Shown piece after piece: positions 40,501 through 51,338 of a stretch of 64,000 bases of DNA; position 1 is the first letter of the stretch, and every line of letters begins with the position of its first letter. This stretch comes from Teratosphaeria epicoccoides (taxonomy: Eukaryota; Ascomycota; Dothideomycetes; Mycosphaerellales; Teratosphaeriaceae). The translations under genes and the position numbers were made by a program. A model generated the notes under the pieces. That model was not told the origin of the DNA and ran no database searches. It was given only the letters and a program-made list of their open reading frames with translations. The stretch lies in assembly GCA_021401465.1 (NCBI GenBank), contig JADDMT010000015.1, forward strand, positions 62,001-126,000. Reading direction: 5' to 3'.

Positions 40501-43079
40501 ATGCCTACTCCTCAGAGTACGAGTGGGCCAACCAACTTCGACGTCTATGCCCAGCCCTTTGTGCCGCTGACTCTCAAGGCATTCAACGACGCTCCTGCGA
40601 CAGTCATCTCATCCACGCCGACAACGGTTATCGACTTCGCAGGCTATGTAGCATCATACGCTGGCACCAGCATCCTACAACCAGGGCCAGCAACACCGGA
40701 TCTGGACCAAGAACCAAACGAACCTCCGATTGACACTGATGCGCGCCTTGCACTTGATGCCGTGCCGGCCAAATATTATGACTACTTCCGGACGGCCTTA
40801 GTCGAAGAAGCTAGAGCCCGACACGCGGAATGCGATGCCCACGCTCTTTACCGGGTACCATTGCTTCCAGCAATACGCGACCCACGACCGGAGATGTTTT
40901 GGTTGGAAGTGCCTGGCCTGCGCGAGATGAACCTTCGCATTGAGATCGGTGACGTCGTCAGTCTCCGGCAACTCCAATTCGCGCATGATGGTTCACTCGT
41001 ATACCCGAACATGCTAGCTCATTCTGGCGGCTCAATCTTCCCAATCCAGCATCTACTGCAGCACGACGGTGTGGTGTACGGCATTGACCGTTCGCGCGAG
41101 GTCCTGATCCTTCACGTCCGCGGCTTGTTCCACGCTAGCATGCTGTTCAATGTATCATTCACCGTGTCACTTAGCCGGCTTAACGCGCTGCACAGATCAG
41201 TCATGAGCGCACAAAAGGCACTTGAGTCACGCACATCATGGCTGCATTCAATGCTGTTCCCAATCGATTCTGACGGTGAGATGCAGCGAAAGCTCAACAA
41301 GGGCACGATTGGGTGGGATCGTCAAGACGAATTGCTCAACTACGAGCAAATACGCGCAGTGGACACCGTGGTGGAAGGCGGGTACGGCAGACTCCCATAT
41401 CTTGTCAGTGGACCGCCAGGTAAGATCTGGACGAGGAGCTTTATCATTGAAATAATGACTGACATGTTATGTATTAATCTACAGGCACGGGCAAAACGAA
41501 GACTGTTGTGGAGATGGCTATTCAGCTTGTAGCTACTCACAAGGCTTCCCATCTGCTAGTTTGTGCGCCATCCGACCCAGCAGCTGATACGTTGACACTG
41601 AGGCTGAGGAAGCACTACAAGCCACCACAGCTCCTAAGGCTGCAAGCGCCCTCGCGAAGTTTTCCGGAGGTTCCTGACAACATACTGCCATTCTGCTATG
41701 TCGATAGAGACAGGTTCGCCTTGCCTCCTTTCCAGCAGCTCATGCGGTATCGTATCGTTATCACGACTTGTCGTGATGCCGACATCTTGCTGCGCGCGCG
41801 TCTCAGCAACACGGACCTGGTGTTTCTGGAGCAGTCCATATACTCGTCGGTTCACCCTGGGCGGACGACATTCACTCCAATGCTTCATTGGACAGGACTT
41901 CTGATCGACGAGGCAGCACAGGCTATGGAGCCTGAAGCGTTAATACCGTTGAATGTGGTTGCACCGCCAGAAGGCTTCGAAAGTACCGGTTTGCCACTGC
42001 CGATCTTCGTGATGGCAGGCGACCAGAATCAGCTGGGTCCAAGGACAGCATCAAGGAGTCTGGCTTTGCAAACATCGCTGTTTGAGCGCCTACTGGATCG
42101 TCCACTGTACAGAGATCATCCGTTGGCAAGATCAATGCACAATCGTGGGACTATGGCACCTTTGATGCAAGCAATGTTGCCCATTCTTCGTCCTGCTTTC
42201 GCGAATCTGATTAGGAATTATCGATCGCACCCAGCAATTTTAGCCGTCCCATCCGCGGCTTTCTACTTTGATACTCTGGAGCCCGAGGGACGCGATGTGG
42301 AGACACTGCTCTCATGGAAGAATTGGCGAGGTCGGAGATGGCCCGTCCTGTTCGCGCAACATTCCGGCCACGACGAGGTCGAGCGAGACGGCGGTGGTTG
42401 GTACAATGCCTCAGAAGCACGCATGGCGTGCGATTTTGCCAAATCATTCACAAATGCAGGATTGTTAGAGCCGCATGAAATTTGCATGATGTCACCGTTC
42501 AATGCGCAAGTTAAATTACTGCGGACCATCGCTCGACGATTGGGACTTCGAAACGTTGTCATTGGACCACTGGAAGCGTTTCAAGGGCTTGAGAGCAAAT
42601 TAGTAATTCTTTGCACTACCCGAACAAGGAGCAGGTTCCTTGCGCAGGATATGGCGAGAGGATTAGGCATTATCCATGACGCCAAGCGTTTCAACGTTGC
42701 TCTGACAAGAGCTAAAGCCGGTCTGATTGTGATCGGCAACTCGGCTGTCTTGCAAGATGATGAGAACTGGCGTATCTTCATGGCATTCTGTCATCGTCAT
42801 GGATTATGGCACGGTGCTCCACTAGAAGACACTGGTCCAAGCATTAATATTTCACGGTTGGAGAGACAGCTCGTCTATCGCCATCAAACTTCCGAAGGTA
42901 CTGCGTTTCTGAGCAGCGACATGAGCTTGGGTGTCAGATCTACCGAGGATGATGATATCTGGATCGACGGCCACATGGTTGCAAGTGCATTGCAGTCGGC
43001 GGACGAAGATCATATTGACGCTGCTGGAGGCGCGGTGGAGGATGGATACGCTGACGATGTCAGAGATGTCAGCTTGTGA
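40501..43079 (+). CDS. SF1 RNA helicase, MOV10/SDE3-like
   Basis: Upf1-like superfamily 1 helicase of the MOV10/SDE3/Armitage type, a group tied to RNA silencing and control of mobile elements. CDS is join(40501..41419,41485..43079), 837 residues; the 65-bp intron 41420-41484 splits the Walker A motif and joins GPP to GTGKT. Motif Ia is VCAPSDPAADTL, motif II is LLIDEAAQAMEPEA at about residue 445, motif III AGDQNQLGP, then NYRSHP, FQGLESKLVILCTTR and motif VI VALTRAKAGLIVIGN, so the helicase core is complete. The N-terminal about 290 residues include the beta-barrel-like segment typical of the family (GDVVSLRQLQF to VVYGIDRSREVLILHVRG). The tail after about residue 760 is acidic and unstructured. 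It is shorter than animal MOV10 (about 1,000). Role in silencing or defence against transposons is inference from family. Confidence 0.88.
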
Positions 43080-44181
43080 CAACGCCAATGCTGAGCAGTT
43101 CTTCTCTAAAATTGAAGTTGCTGACTTGTGATCAGCTCCGCATGTGTTGTTGAGTGACGCAACGAAGGGGATCAACCAGAGGTGCGTGAGTCCCTGAATG
43201 GCTTGGCAGTGGCTTTGGGTCACATGTAGTTCTGTTCCATGTCATGCATTTGCTAGCCGAGAAAGTCCCGCGCATCCCCGGCTCTGGAAATCCACATAGC
43301 CTTGCACGCGCACAATGGCAAGAGGCAGCGATGCAAAGACGGGGCGGTAACAAGGCGCAGCTTTGTAGCGCAACATGGAATGCAAAAGTTCCGCAACCGA
43401 ATAGAATCGAGGGTCAACCTGAGTGTAAGAAAAGATCAAACCGAGGACACAGGAGCGTTGAATGAATCCAGGATTGGGCCTTCTCTTTGACACACGTGCC
43501 TTCGACATTGATCTGGAAAGGCGCATGTTGCGGCCGCCTACACTGTTGGGGATCTAGGCCAGCAATCATCACGAGCACATATCTGGATCGTAGGACTTTC
43601 CGTCCCACGTTGAAATGAGACATGAAACATGTTGGATGGTTCTCCGCACCAGCGGCCACGACGGCATCCGAGAGTGGAGTCAAATGGGATTGTTGTGAGT
43701 GGCATCGGATCTGGCACCGGCTCTCGGTTTCAAGCGGGCAAACCGCGCGCATACCGTACCCTTCGCGCTCACTTCCAAATCGAAAAGTCGCGGACTCGAC
43801 CTGGGCTACTGCTAAGCGCGGGATGTCTCATGCTCATGTTGATGTTAAGCTGCCACACTGCGATCCAAGACAATCTCTTGACCACGATGTCTGATCTGCA
43901 GAGCGTACACTATATCCGAGCTTGGATGTCTCTGCCTCTCACACACTAACAGATTCGGCCATTGGACAACAGCGTTATCTACACGTGGAGATGAAGAGTT
44001 GCATGGGAGACATTCCAATCATCGCCAACCGCGACAGTGCAGGCATTATATCGTTGTAAGTCCTATCAGCATACCCCGCACCAAGTACTGTATGGTCAAG
44101 AGTTTCGAAGTACGAACGAGCCCGGGTCAATCGTGAGGCTGAGACGTAGTGTCAGATGTAGGTCACACGCGCCTACAACTT

Positions 44182-44337
44182 GAATGCTGGTTCAACGACC
44201 GCAATGATTATGGCAGATCGACCAGCACTTGAATGCGTAAGTCAGGGATTTAGTGGCCGATCTAGATTATCCGTGCTCGCTCTCTGATTGCTGGTTCGAC
44301 GAGCACTTTGCACATGGCAGATTGACCAGCATTTGAC
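44182..44337 (+). repeat. Imperfect 52-bp direct repeat in the polygalacturonase promoter
   Basis: Copies at 44182-44233 and 44286-44337, starting GAATGCTGGTTCAACGA and GATTGCTGGTTCGACGA, share about 77 % of bases by eye, with the common core ATGGCAGAT-GACCAGCA. The 104-bp period and position 200-370 bp before the start could mean duplicated regulatory sites. Confidence 0.6.
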
Positions 44338-44469
44338 AGATTACTATCGAGTATATATGATACAACCCCGCTACCGCTCTCGACAGGTCTCGGAGCCACG
44401 TCATATCAACCCTGAGCCTCAGCTCCCAGAGCAGCTGCTCTGTCTCAGTACTTCCAAGTTGCCGTTCTT

Positions 44470-44476
44470 TATAAAG
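44470..44476 (+). promoter_or_regulatory. TATA box of the polygalacturonase gene
   Basis: TATAAAG 80 bp upstream of the preferred ATG (44550) and 59 bp upstream of the alternative one (44529). Confidence 0.5.
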
Positions 44477-44549
44477 ACTCAGCGTTCCCCGGGAAGCCCA
44501 CCACACAAGACTATCCAGTGCTGGTCGCATGATCCTATCTCTCGACGAC

Positions 44550-46279
44550 ATGAAATTTCACGCTGCATTTACGTATTTCCTCCTGGGCGCTGGCGCCGGT
44601 TTGGCCCTTGCTCGTCCAAGCAGGCTTGACTCTCGAGTGGCCACCAACCCATCGGAGCACTCTGCATGGCACAAGCGGCACCCCACCACCACAGGGCACA
44701 AATCGAACCCCACCGGCACAGGGCACAAACCAAACAAACCCGACAAACCAGACAAACCCGACAAACCAGACAAGCCAGACAAACCAGACAAGCCAGACAA
44801 ACCAGACAAACCAGACAAACCAGATAAACCAGATAAACCAGATAAACCAGATAAACCAGATAAACCAGATAAACCAGACAAGCCAGACAAGCCAGACAAG
44901 CCAGACAAGCCAGACAAACCAAACCCCACCGGTACAGGGCACAAACCAGGTTCCACTGGCACAGCGTACAAACCAGGCTCCACTGGCTCAGCGTACAAAC
45001 CAGACTCCACTGGCACAGCGCACAAACCAGACTCCACTGCCACGGTCACTGCTAGCAGTGATTGCACGTTCAAAGATGCTGAGTCTTTCAAATCCGGCAA
45101 GAAGGGTTGCAAGAGCATTGTCCTGAGCGGCATTACTATCCCTGCCGGCTGTACTCTTGACGGCACGGACTTGTCCGATGGTACTACTGTGACTTTCGAA
45201 GGGACTACCAACGTCGAATTTCAGGAGTGGGAGGGTCCTCTCATGAGCTTCTCTGGTAGCCACATAACCATTCAGGGTGCTGCCGGTCACGTAATCGACC
45301 TGAAGGGCAGCCTATGGTGGGATGGCTTAGGTGGTAATGGCGGTAAAAAGAAGCCTAAGGCCTTTTATGCCCATGACTTGTACGACAGTACCATCATCGG
45401 TCTGAACATCAAGAACACTCCAGTCCAATGCTTCTCGATCAATGGAGCAAAGAATCTTGAGGTCAAAGACGTTACCATTGATAGTGAGTAGACGCAAGCA
45501 TACATCCATTTCGTCTCTCACAAGCGCTGACATTGTACCACAGCGGATTCGAGCGGCCACAACACCGATGCTTTCGACGTCGGCGCCTCCACGGGCGTAC
45601 GCATCTCCGGCTGCCATATCCACAACCAGGATGACTGCTTGGCTGTCAACTCTGGCTCAGACATCACGTTTGTCAACAACTTCTGCACAGGCGGCCACGG
45701 TATCTCGATTGGTTCCGTCGGTGGTCGCAAAGACAACGATGTCAAAAACGTTCACATCTCATCATGCACAATCACGGATTCTGACAACGGAATCCGCATC
45801 AAGACTGTCGCCGAGAAGACTGGCTCTGTCTCGGGCATCGTCTACTCTGATATTAAAATGTCCGGTAAGCTTAGCTAATGCAGCCTCAGCTCTAAGCGAA
45901 AATAGCTGATACATTATTGTAGGGATTGCGAAATATGGCATTGTAATCGAGCAGGACTACCAGAACGGGTAGGACATTCTTCATTTCTAAACATTTCCGA
46001 CACGGCGCTGACACAAGTTTCCAGTGGCCCGACCGGCAAACCGACCGGAGGTGTCCCTATCACTGACCTGACTCTTGAAAACATCTCCGGTTCAGTCTCC
46101 AGTGGCAATGCTGTAAAACTTCTTTGCGCTGAAGGTGTAAGTACTGGCTACATCTCGGACTGCTCGATCCTGGGATCTAATATTTCTCTCAGGCTTGCTC
46201 CAATTGGAACGTGAAGAACGTGGACATCAGCGGTGGCCCGAAAACCTGCACGGGCATACATGAGTCCGAACTGTGCTGA
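44550..46279 (+). CDS. Secreted GH28 polygalacturonase with (KPD)20 linker
   Basis: Extracellular pectinase of glycoside hydrolase family 28, cutting polygalacturonan in plant cell walls. CDS is join(44550..45483,45544..45864,45923..45968,46025..46136,46193..46279), 499 residues, introns 56-60 bp. The N-terminus MKFHAAFTYFLLGAGAGLALA is a signal peptide; an in-frame ATG at 44529 would add seven residues before it, so 44550 is preferred. Residues about 40-170 are a hydrophilic linker: TGHK-type repeats, twenty KPD units, then four TGTAHKPDS-type repeats. The catalytic beta-helix follows from about residue 170 with all four GH28 signatures: NTDAFDV, QDDC, GGHGISIGS and GIRIKT. Conserved cysteine pairs are present near both ends, the last being ELC at the C-terminus. 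Fungal endopolygalacturonases are about 360-380 residues, so the excess length is the linker. Expression is likely pectin-induced but no operator is proven. Confidence 0.92.
44736..44915 (+). repeat. Coding minisatellite, twenty 9-bp units (KPD)
   Basis: Twenty consecutive 9-bp units of the form AA(A/G)-CC(A/C)-GA(C/T), all encoding Lys-Pro-Asp. Third-position variants come in blocks: CCC appears in units 1 and 3, GAT in units 10-15, AAG in units 17-20. This block structure suggests recent unit expansion rather than ancient selection on each codon. A KPN unit borders it on each side. Confidence 0.97.
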
Positions 46280-48109
46280 TGCCTTGGCATGTGACGGTGT
46301 TCGGTCCTGTGCTCGTGGTGGTGGCGGCAGCATAGCGATCGAACTTCATTTCGAAATGATTGAATTGTAACAGTATCCCAATCCTATAAAAACATGCACA
46401 ATAAAGAACTAAATGTCGCAGTCCTTTGCTCAGGTGTAGACCTGAACGGCCAGCTATCCTCCAAGTCGCGGTTTCTGACCCCTTGAGTTTTGCTACGGCC
46501 GCACCTCTTATGCTCATGCTTGATAGTGATGCCAGGTCCATGATCAGCCAAGGCAGCAGACGATGCGGTCCCTGGCCATACAGCCATGTCCCCGAAACTG
46601 TCAGTCGACCCGGCCGAATGGACGACGACGCATGGTTGAAGTTGATTGTTTCGTTGGTTGTCATTACGATGGGTTACGTTTCTCGAACGACGTGAACGCC
46701 ATGACATTGGCTACAAACCATTGCAACTCCGATTCAGTTTATGGTGCCTCAGAACGGATTGACCAGAACATGCACAGCAATTAGACATTCTACCAGACTG
46801 CCACCTAATCAGAAAATTAACAAGATGTTCTTGAAGTCTCTCAGCAACCGGAAATGACCTCGACGGAACCCTACGCGCCTGACGGCAATGTGTGGTAACG
46901 AGGCCTGTTGGTGTTGGCATGTCATCACGTGCTTGAGCTCCAGCCGTGTCATGTCGAGACGTTCCAGGGTCCAAGGGACGCGCGACTCATATCTCCGAAT
47001 CCCCGTTTCACGATACAAAAGATTAGTCAAGACACGGATAGCTTATGTCTAGAACCGCAGATCGGGTTCTTAGCCTGTGCATCCTCGATCAGATAGAGCC
47101 AGCTGATCTGCAAAACCTGCATGAGAGGTGCTATAGGTCTGTGGCATAATTGTGGGATCCTCCGATACGTCGGTTCCACACGTGGCACCCAGGCACGGTA
47201 TCAGGGCTGAGCAAAGTCAAAAACGCAGGCAAAGGGTAGTGGGTCCGTATGCTCAGTGGGGCTTAGACCCACGGGCTCGACCCTGAGGATCGCTTTAGTG
47301 TCCGGTATCGAGCAACGGCACTGTAGCAGTCAATGTGATAGACACAAGGGCCATTCCTTGCTTCAACTTCAAGGTATAATATCGGAAGGAATAGAATCCA
47401 TCAGGCCCGGAGGAGAAAGGGTTGCGCGGCGCGTCAGGAGGAGTAAGAACCCAATCTTGAAAGTACGTCCCGCTTCAATACTTTGTATTCTGGGATCAAG
47501 GCTAGCCTCTGTCGCTGGGAGGGGATCGGTATAAACATCCAAGGCTGCGAATTCTACACCGCATTGATGAGACTGCATGGTATCGCGTCTCATTCGTTGA
47601 GACGCGGAGTCGGGGCCTATACCCTTGGTATTCCCAATGTTTCTCCGTCGATGAGCTTGGACCGACCAGAGCTTCGAGAATTATGTTACAAGCAAAGACA
47701 CCTCCCCCATGGAGTAAGGTATTGAACAGCAAACTTTGTACCCCGCCTCCGTCGGTGGACAGCATGGTGCAAACCAGCTGTCGGCATGTCGCTTGCAGAA
47801 CAATCAAGTTCCAGAATATAGAACAAGCTTCCATATCCGCCGATGAGAATCTCGGTTGGATCATGCTTCCATCCCGTATACTGTCGTCAATTGGTGAAAC
47901 TCGAGAGACTTGTGCGCCAAGCCCTCGATTCAAATGTGTGTGTCACAACGGAGCGTACTCCGGCGGGGAGGTCTGGTCCTGCCAAACCGAGATCCAGTAC
48001 GAGAAACGAGCGCTGCTGCTCCAGCGGATTGCGGGTATCATTGAGCAGGGCAAGAACGTGCAGTACCAAAGCGTTGTATACAAGGAAGGTCTGTCCATGA
48101 AGCACGATA
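46280..48109. other. 1.8-kb convergent gene-poor region
   Basis: Polygalacturonase 3' end to regulator 3' end. It includes a poly(A) signal at 46400-46405. Frames of 60-145 codons occur in several phases without domains. No gene is supported. Confidence 0.45.
46400..46405 (+). terminator. Possible poly(A) signal of the polygalacturonase gene
   Basis: AATAAA, 121 bp after the stop codon, in AT-rich sequence. Confidence 0.45.
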
Positions 48110-48905
48110 TCAATAGGGTCGCGTAGTCGATGGCTCACTCGGGGGTATGGAGTCCGAGCTGTTGGTCGAAGGATAGCTTTGTGTGCTAGACAACGTAGGT
48201 GTAATTGGAAGAGGCGGCACCGGCATGGCACTTGATAGATCGTTGGAGATACTGAACATCGTACTGATGGGCGGCAGGCGCTGCTGTTCGGCGCTTGATG
48301 TACTGGACATGCTTGACGTCTGGTGCTGCAGTGTCGGGAAGTGTCGTACCGCTCCAGGATCTCGTACGTCGCGTAGTATTGCAAAGACGTCTTCCTGCTG
48401 AGCCAAGCGGATGCGTTGGAAGATGTGCTGGGCCTCTGCTTCTGGTCGAGACTGGATGAAGGACAGCAGTTCACGCAGCTCGGCCCTTTCGGTCTCCAAA
48501 AGTTGATTGCGCCGTCGCAGGGCAGACCAGCGGCTCTCCCCTTCCTCTGCCTCATATAGACATTCGGTACGTAGCGCTTGGCAACGCGTGCATGCAGGTC
48601 TGCAATTGAGATCAGGTTAGAAGACTGGTCGTGTACATGCAAACGAAGCCCATACCTGATCCCGTCGCACTGTCGAAAGGTCAACCCTGATTTCAAACCG
48701 TCACTAAAAAAGACGAATTGATGCTTACCCGTGACTTTCTGCGGCGACAGGCCGAGCAGGCGCTCTCTATCAATGTTCGCTTGGGTCTGCTGCCTCCGCT
48801 TGGTGGACGATCCGAGCCCGCGCTGTCGTTGCCGCTCCGCGAAGCCTCGCCGGATGATTGTTGTCGAGCTGCGAGCAACGGCGGAGGTCTTCCAGTGCCG
48901 GACAT
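48110..48905 (-). CDS. Small Zn2Cys6 transcription factor with a 14-nt microexon
   Basis: Fungal binuclear zinc-cluster DNA-binding protein, nuclear. CDS is complement(join(48110..48599,48656..48669,48729..48905)), 226 residues. Exon 1 ends in the first half of the cluster (ACSACRRRKSR), the middle exon is only 14 nt (codes CDGI plus two bases), and exon 3 resumes with RPACTRCQALRTECLY. The cysteine pattern C-x2-C-x6-C-x6-C-x2-C-x6-C is complete only with this splicing. Introns are 59 bp (GTAAGC to ACAG) and 56 bp (GTATGG to GCAG). A short coiled coil follows (RRRNQLLETERAELRELLSF) and then an EAEAQHIFQRIRLAQQEDVF helix common in these factors. The C-terminus is Ser/Pro-rich. The usual large fungal transcription-factor domain of about 400 residues is missing, so it is either a short-form regulator or ends differently through further exons. 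Confidence 0.82.
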
Positions 48906-51338
48906 TACCGATGTCGAGAGATTGCGAGTGAGGAAGTGAGGCCGCGCTGCGACATGCTTAGAGGCACCAAAACCAGTAAAGCATTGTCAGCAACCGAAAA
49001 GGCTTCGCACACACTTTCACCTGCAGCGATCTGGCATGATGGGAACGACTGAGCTTAATACATATATGGGCCCAAACGAATGGGCCGGCCAGCCACCGAC
49101 CGATACATCAAAAGTGTTACCGTTTGAGGGCAGCCGTGCTGCGGCCTGCGTCAGGCAAAGGCACAGATCCTTGCCCTCGGAACTCTAGACAATTCTGGTC
49201 CGACGATGTGTGGTTCTGGAGAAGGTTGCTGGAAGCGCTAACATGTGGCGGACACTTTCATCGAGGCGAGCCCACAATAATTGAATATAGTGATCCAAGC
49301 CTATTTCCGTTTCCATCATTTGCCGGGCTCACTCCTCATTTGCGCGAGATCTTCGGACGGTGGCTCTTGCATCTTTTCTCACGACAGTTCAGCTATTTGA
49401 CGAAGGATTCGTATGCCCAAGCACCCAGTCGGTGTGTGCTCTTAAGCTCGATGCGAGCCGTGTGGTAGCGCAAAGCAAAAGTTGCGAGCTCTGGATCAGG
49501 TAGGATTTACCCTTCTTCACGACGACATAGTAACTAGTACACAGACCCTAGGGAACCATCTAGCCATCCTGCCGTGCACCCCTATCAGACGTTCTACGCT
49601 TGACAGTGCGTTGGCCTCGACCACTTGCTCCTCCGCTGGTACCAGCAATGTTCCCTACACCATGCGCCAGCGTTGCGGGCCTTTTGATCCGACAAGGGAT
49701 CAGCGGTCGTCAGCCCTGGACCACGAGCTTTCCATGTCAGGGTCCAAGTCAATATATGCAGCTATCAGGACCAGACTCCGTTGCGACGAGATGATTCACT
49801 CCAGATCACTGCCGCGATTGCGCGCGAGGCCACTTGACCAAACACAACGGCATAGCCGCCTGGCCTAGAAATTACTCAACCACCCAACAATTCAAAGTGT
49901 GCAATGGTAGCAGCCAAGATGCATGGAACAACGGCCCTAGACGTCGGCATCCCAGCAGCCGATCACTGCTTTGACCCGCCTCGCTGTGACAGGCTGTGCT
50001 TCGAAGATTGCCCCGCACGCTCGGAATTTTCGCTAATATATATGTGCCGTCTGTAGATATGTTCTTCATCCCGAAAACGGTCCTGCCCACGGACTATTGC
50101 TTTCCTGTTGATGTCGCTTGCTCAAAGGTAGCGAACCTCGGAAAGAATTTCACCAGCCTGCCGATACTTGCAACGTTGAGGATACATGCCAACGTGAGCT
50201 GTGGATTGTCGTAGCATCTAGAATGTTCCTGCAACTGGGGAACGGTGCAACCGGGACAAAGAGGACCAGCAATCACGTACCCTGATGCTGATTGCTGGTG
50301 GTCCTCTCGGCTGTAAGATAATCGGCCCGGTCGGGAATCGACGAATTCTCGAGTTCCGACATTTCGTCGTCATAAGAAATGGCCACCAGCACTCTGCACG
50401 ACGCATCATCACCATGGAGCGAGCCATCGGAGGAGGCGCCGCTGCGGCAATTTCAATGGGAAGCCGGGCTACGCGGAAGCGCTGCAAAGGAAGTGCGGTT
50501 TGCCCGACTTTCTTCATTATGAACGCCGACAGGTTTCACTGCCTCTCACCTCACACGCCAAACAATTGGAAGAAGTTCTCGACACGTCATCGCCCATAGC
50601 CAGGCCTACTTTGCTGTTGCTATCAAGTAATTTACCAAATGATACGGTTAGCCATCAAGCCTTTCAAACGGTCGAACATCTGCTTCATGGCATGAAGTGA
50701 AGGACGGGTCAGAACAGGATCTGATGCCGCATGTCCGCTCGCTGCGTAGCAAAGTCGTCGATGCAGCACGCTCAGAGGGGAGCCCGTCTGTTCTGCGGAA
50801 CCGCATTCACATAGGTCAAGACTTCATAATCGCAGTGGTACGATTGCAGCTGCTGTTCGGTTGCTCGTAGAACCGCGCTGGTGCGTTGGGATCAGTCGAG
50901 CTCGATGGCAAGTTCTCGCTTCACCAGACAAGAGCATGGCTTCCCGGTCCTGCTCATGAGGAGAACCCGGCGTCACGAGCAGGACTCGGCGTCATGGTAC
51001 AAGACGAGGGAGAGAAGCCGAGGATCGACCGCAGGAAGTAGGACTGCTAGCCGGACATACTTCGCGACCATGATCAGCGACCAAGCTCGGACGAAACGCG
51101 CTGAAATTATTCACTCCATGCTTATCGAAGTTCTGTACACCAATGCACCACTACTGAGCAATTCATGCACATCGCTCCATGCTTGTAGCCCGCAAAGAGC
51201 TCCATGACATTGTGCTTGGGGTTTTCCATTCGTCTCTCTCATCTCAAGACTGGCTGACATAGCCTTGAACCCTGACGCCTTCATGTCTATGCAAAGTGCA
51301 ACCAAATGTGCTTACCCAACGTACGACGCCCGAAGCTC
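48906..51338. other. 2.4-kb gene-poor region
   Basis: Upstream of the Zn2Cys6 gene and downstream of the large gene. A plus-strand frame at about 49870-50056 is rich in Cys (CFDPPRCDRLCFEDCPAR) and looks protein-like, and nearby frames at 49124-49468, 50285-50599 and 50881-51207 are in different phases with stops between. A decayed gene is possible but I cannot name a family. Confidence 0.35.

Larger units (their letters stand above)
43080..44549. other. 1.5-kb gene-poor region and polygalacturonase promoter
   Basis: Helicase 3' end to polygalacturonase start. No gene is supported. It contains an imperfect direct repeat of about 52 bp (44182-44233, 44286-44337) and a TATA box at 44470-44476. 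Confidence 0.45.

Noticed and set aside
44736..44915. CRISPR-like array
   Set aside because: Units are 9 bp in direct contact without spacers, inside a coding exon of a eukaryotic gene.
44535..45211. Long antisense frames of LSG, VWF and CLA repeats opposite the KPD repeat
   Set aside because: They are the mirror of a 9-bp repeat, which keeps all frames open; the sense strand has a signal peptide and GH28 domain.
47228..47295. tRNA-like segment (TGCTCAGTGGGG and GGGCTCGACCC)
   Set aside because: Spacing between the A- and B-box-like parts is too short and no acceptor or anticodon stem can be formed.
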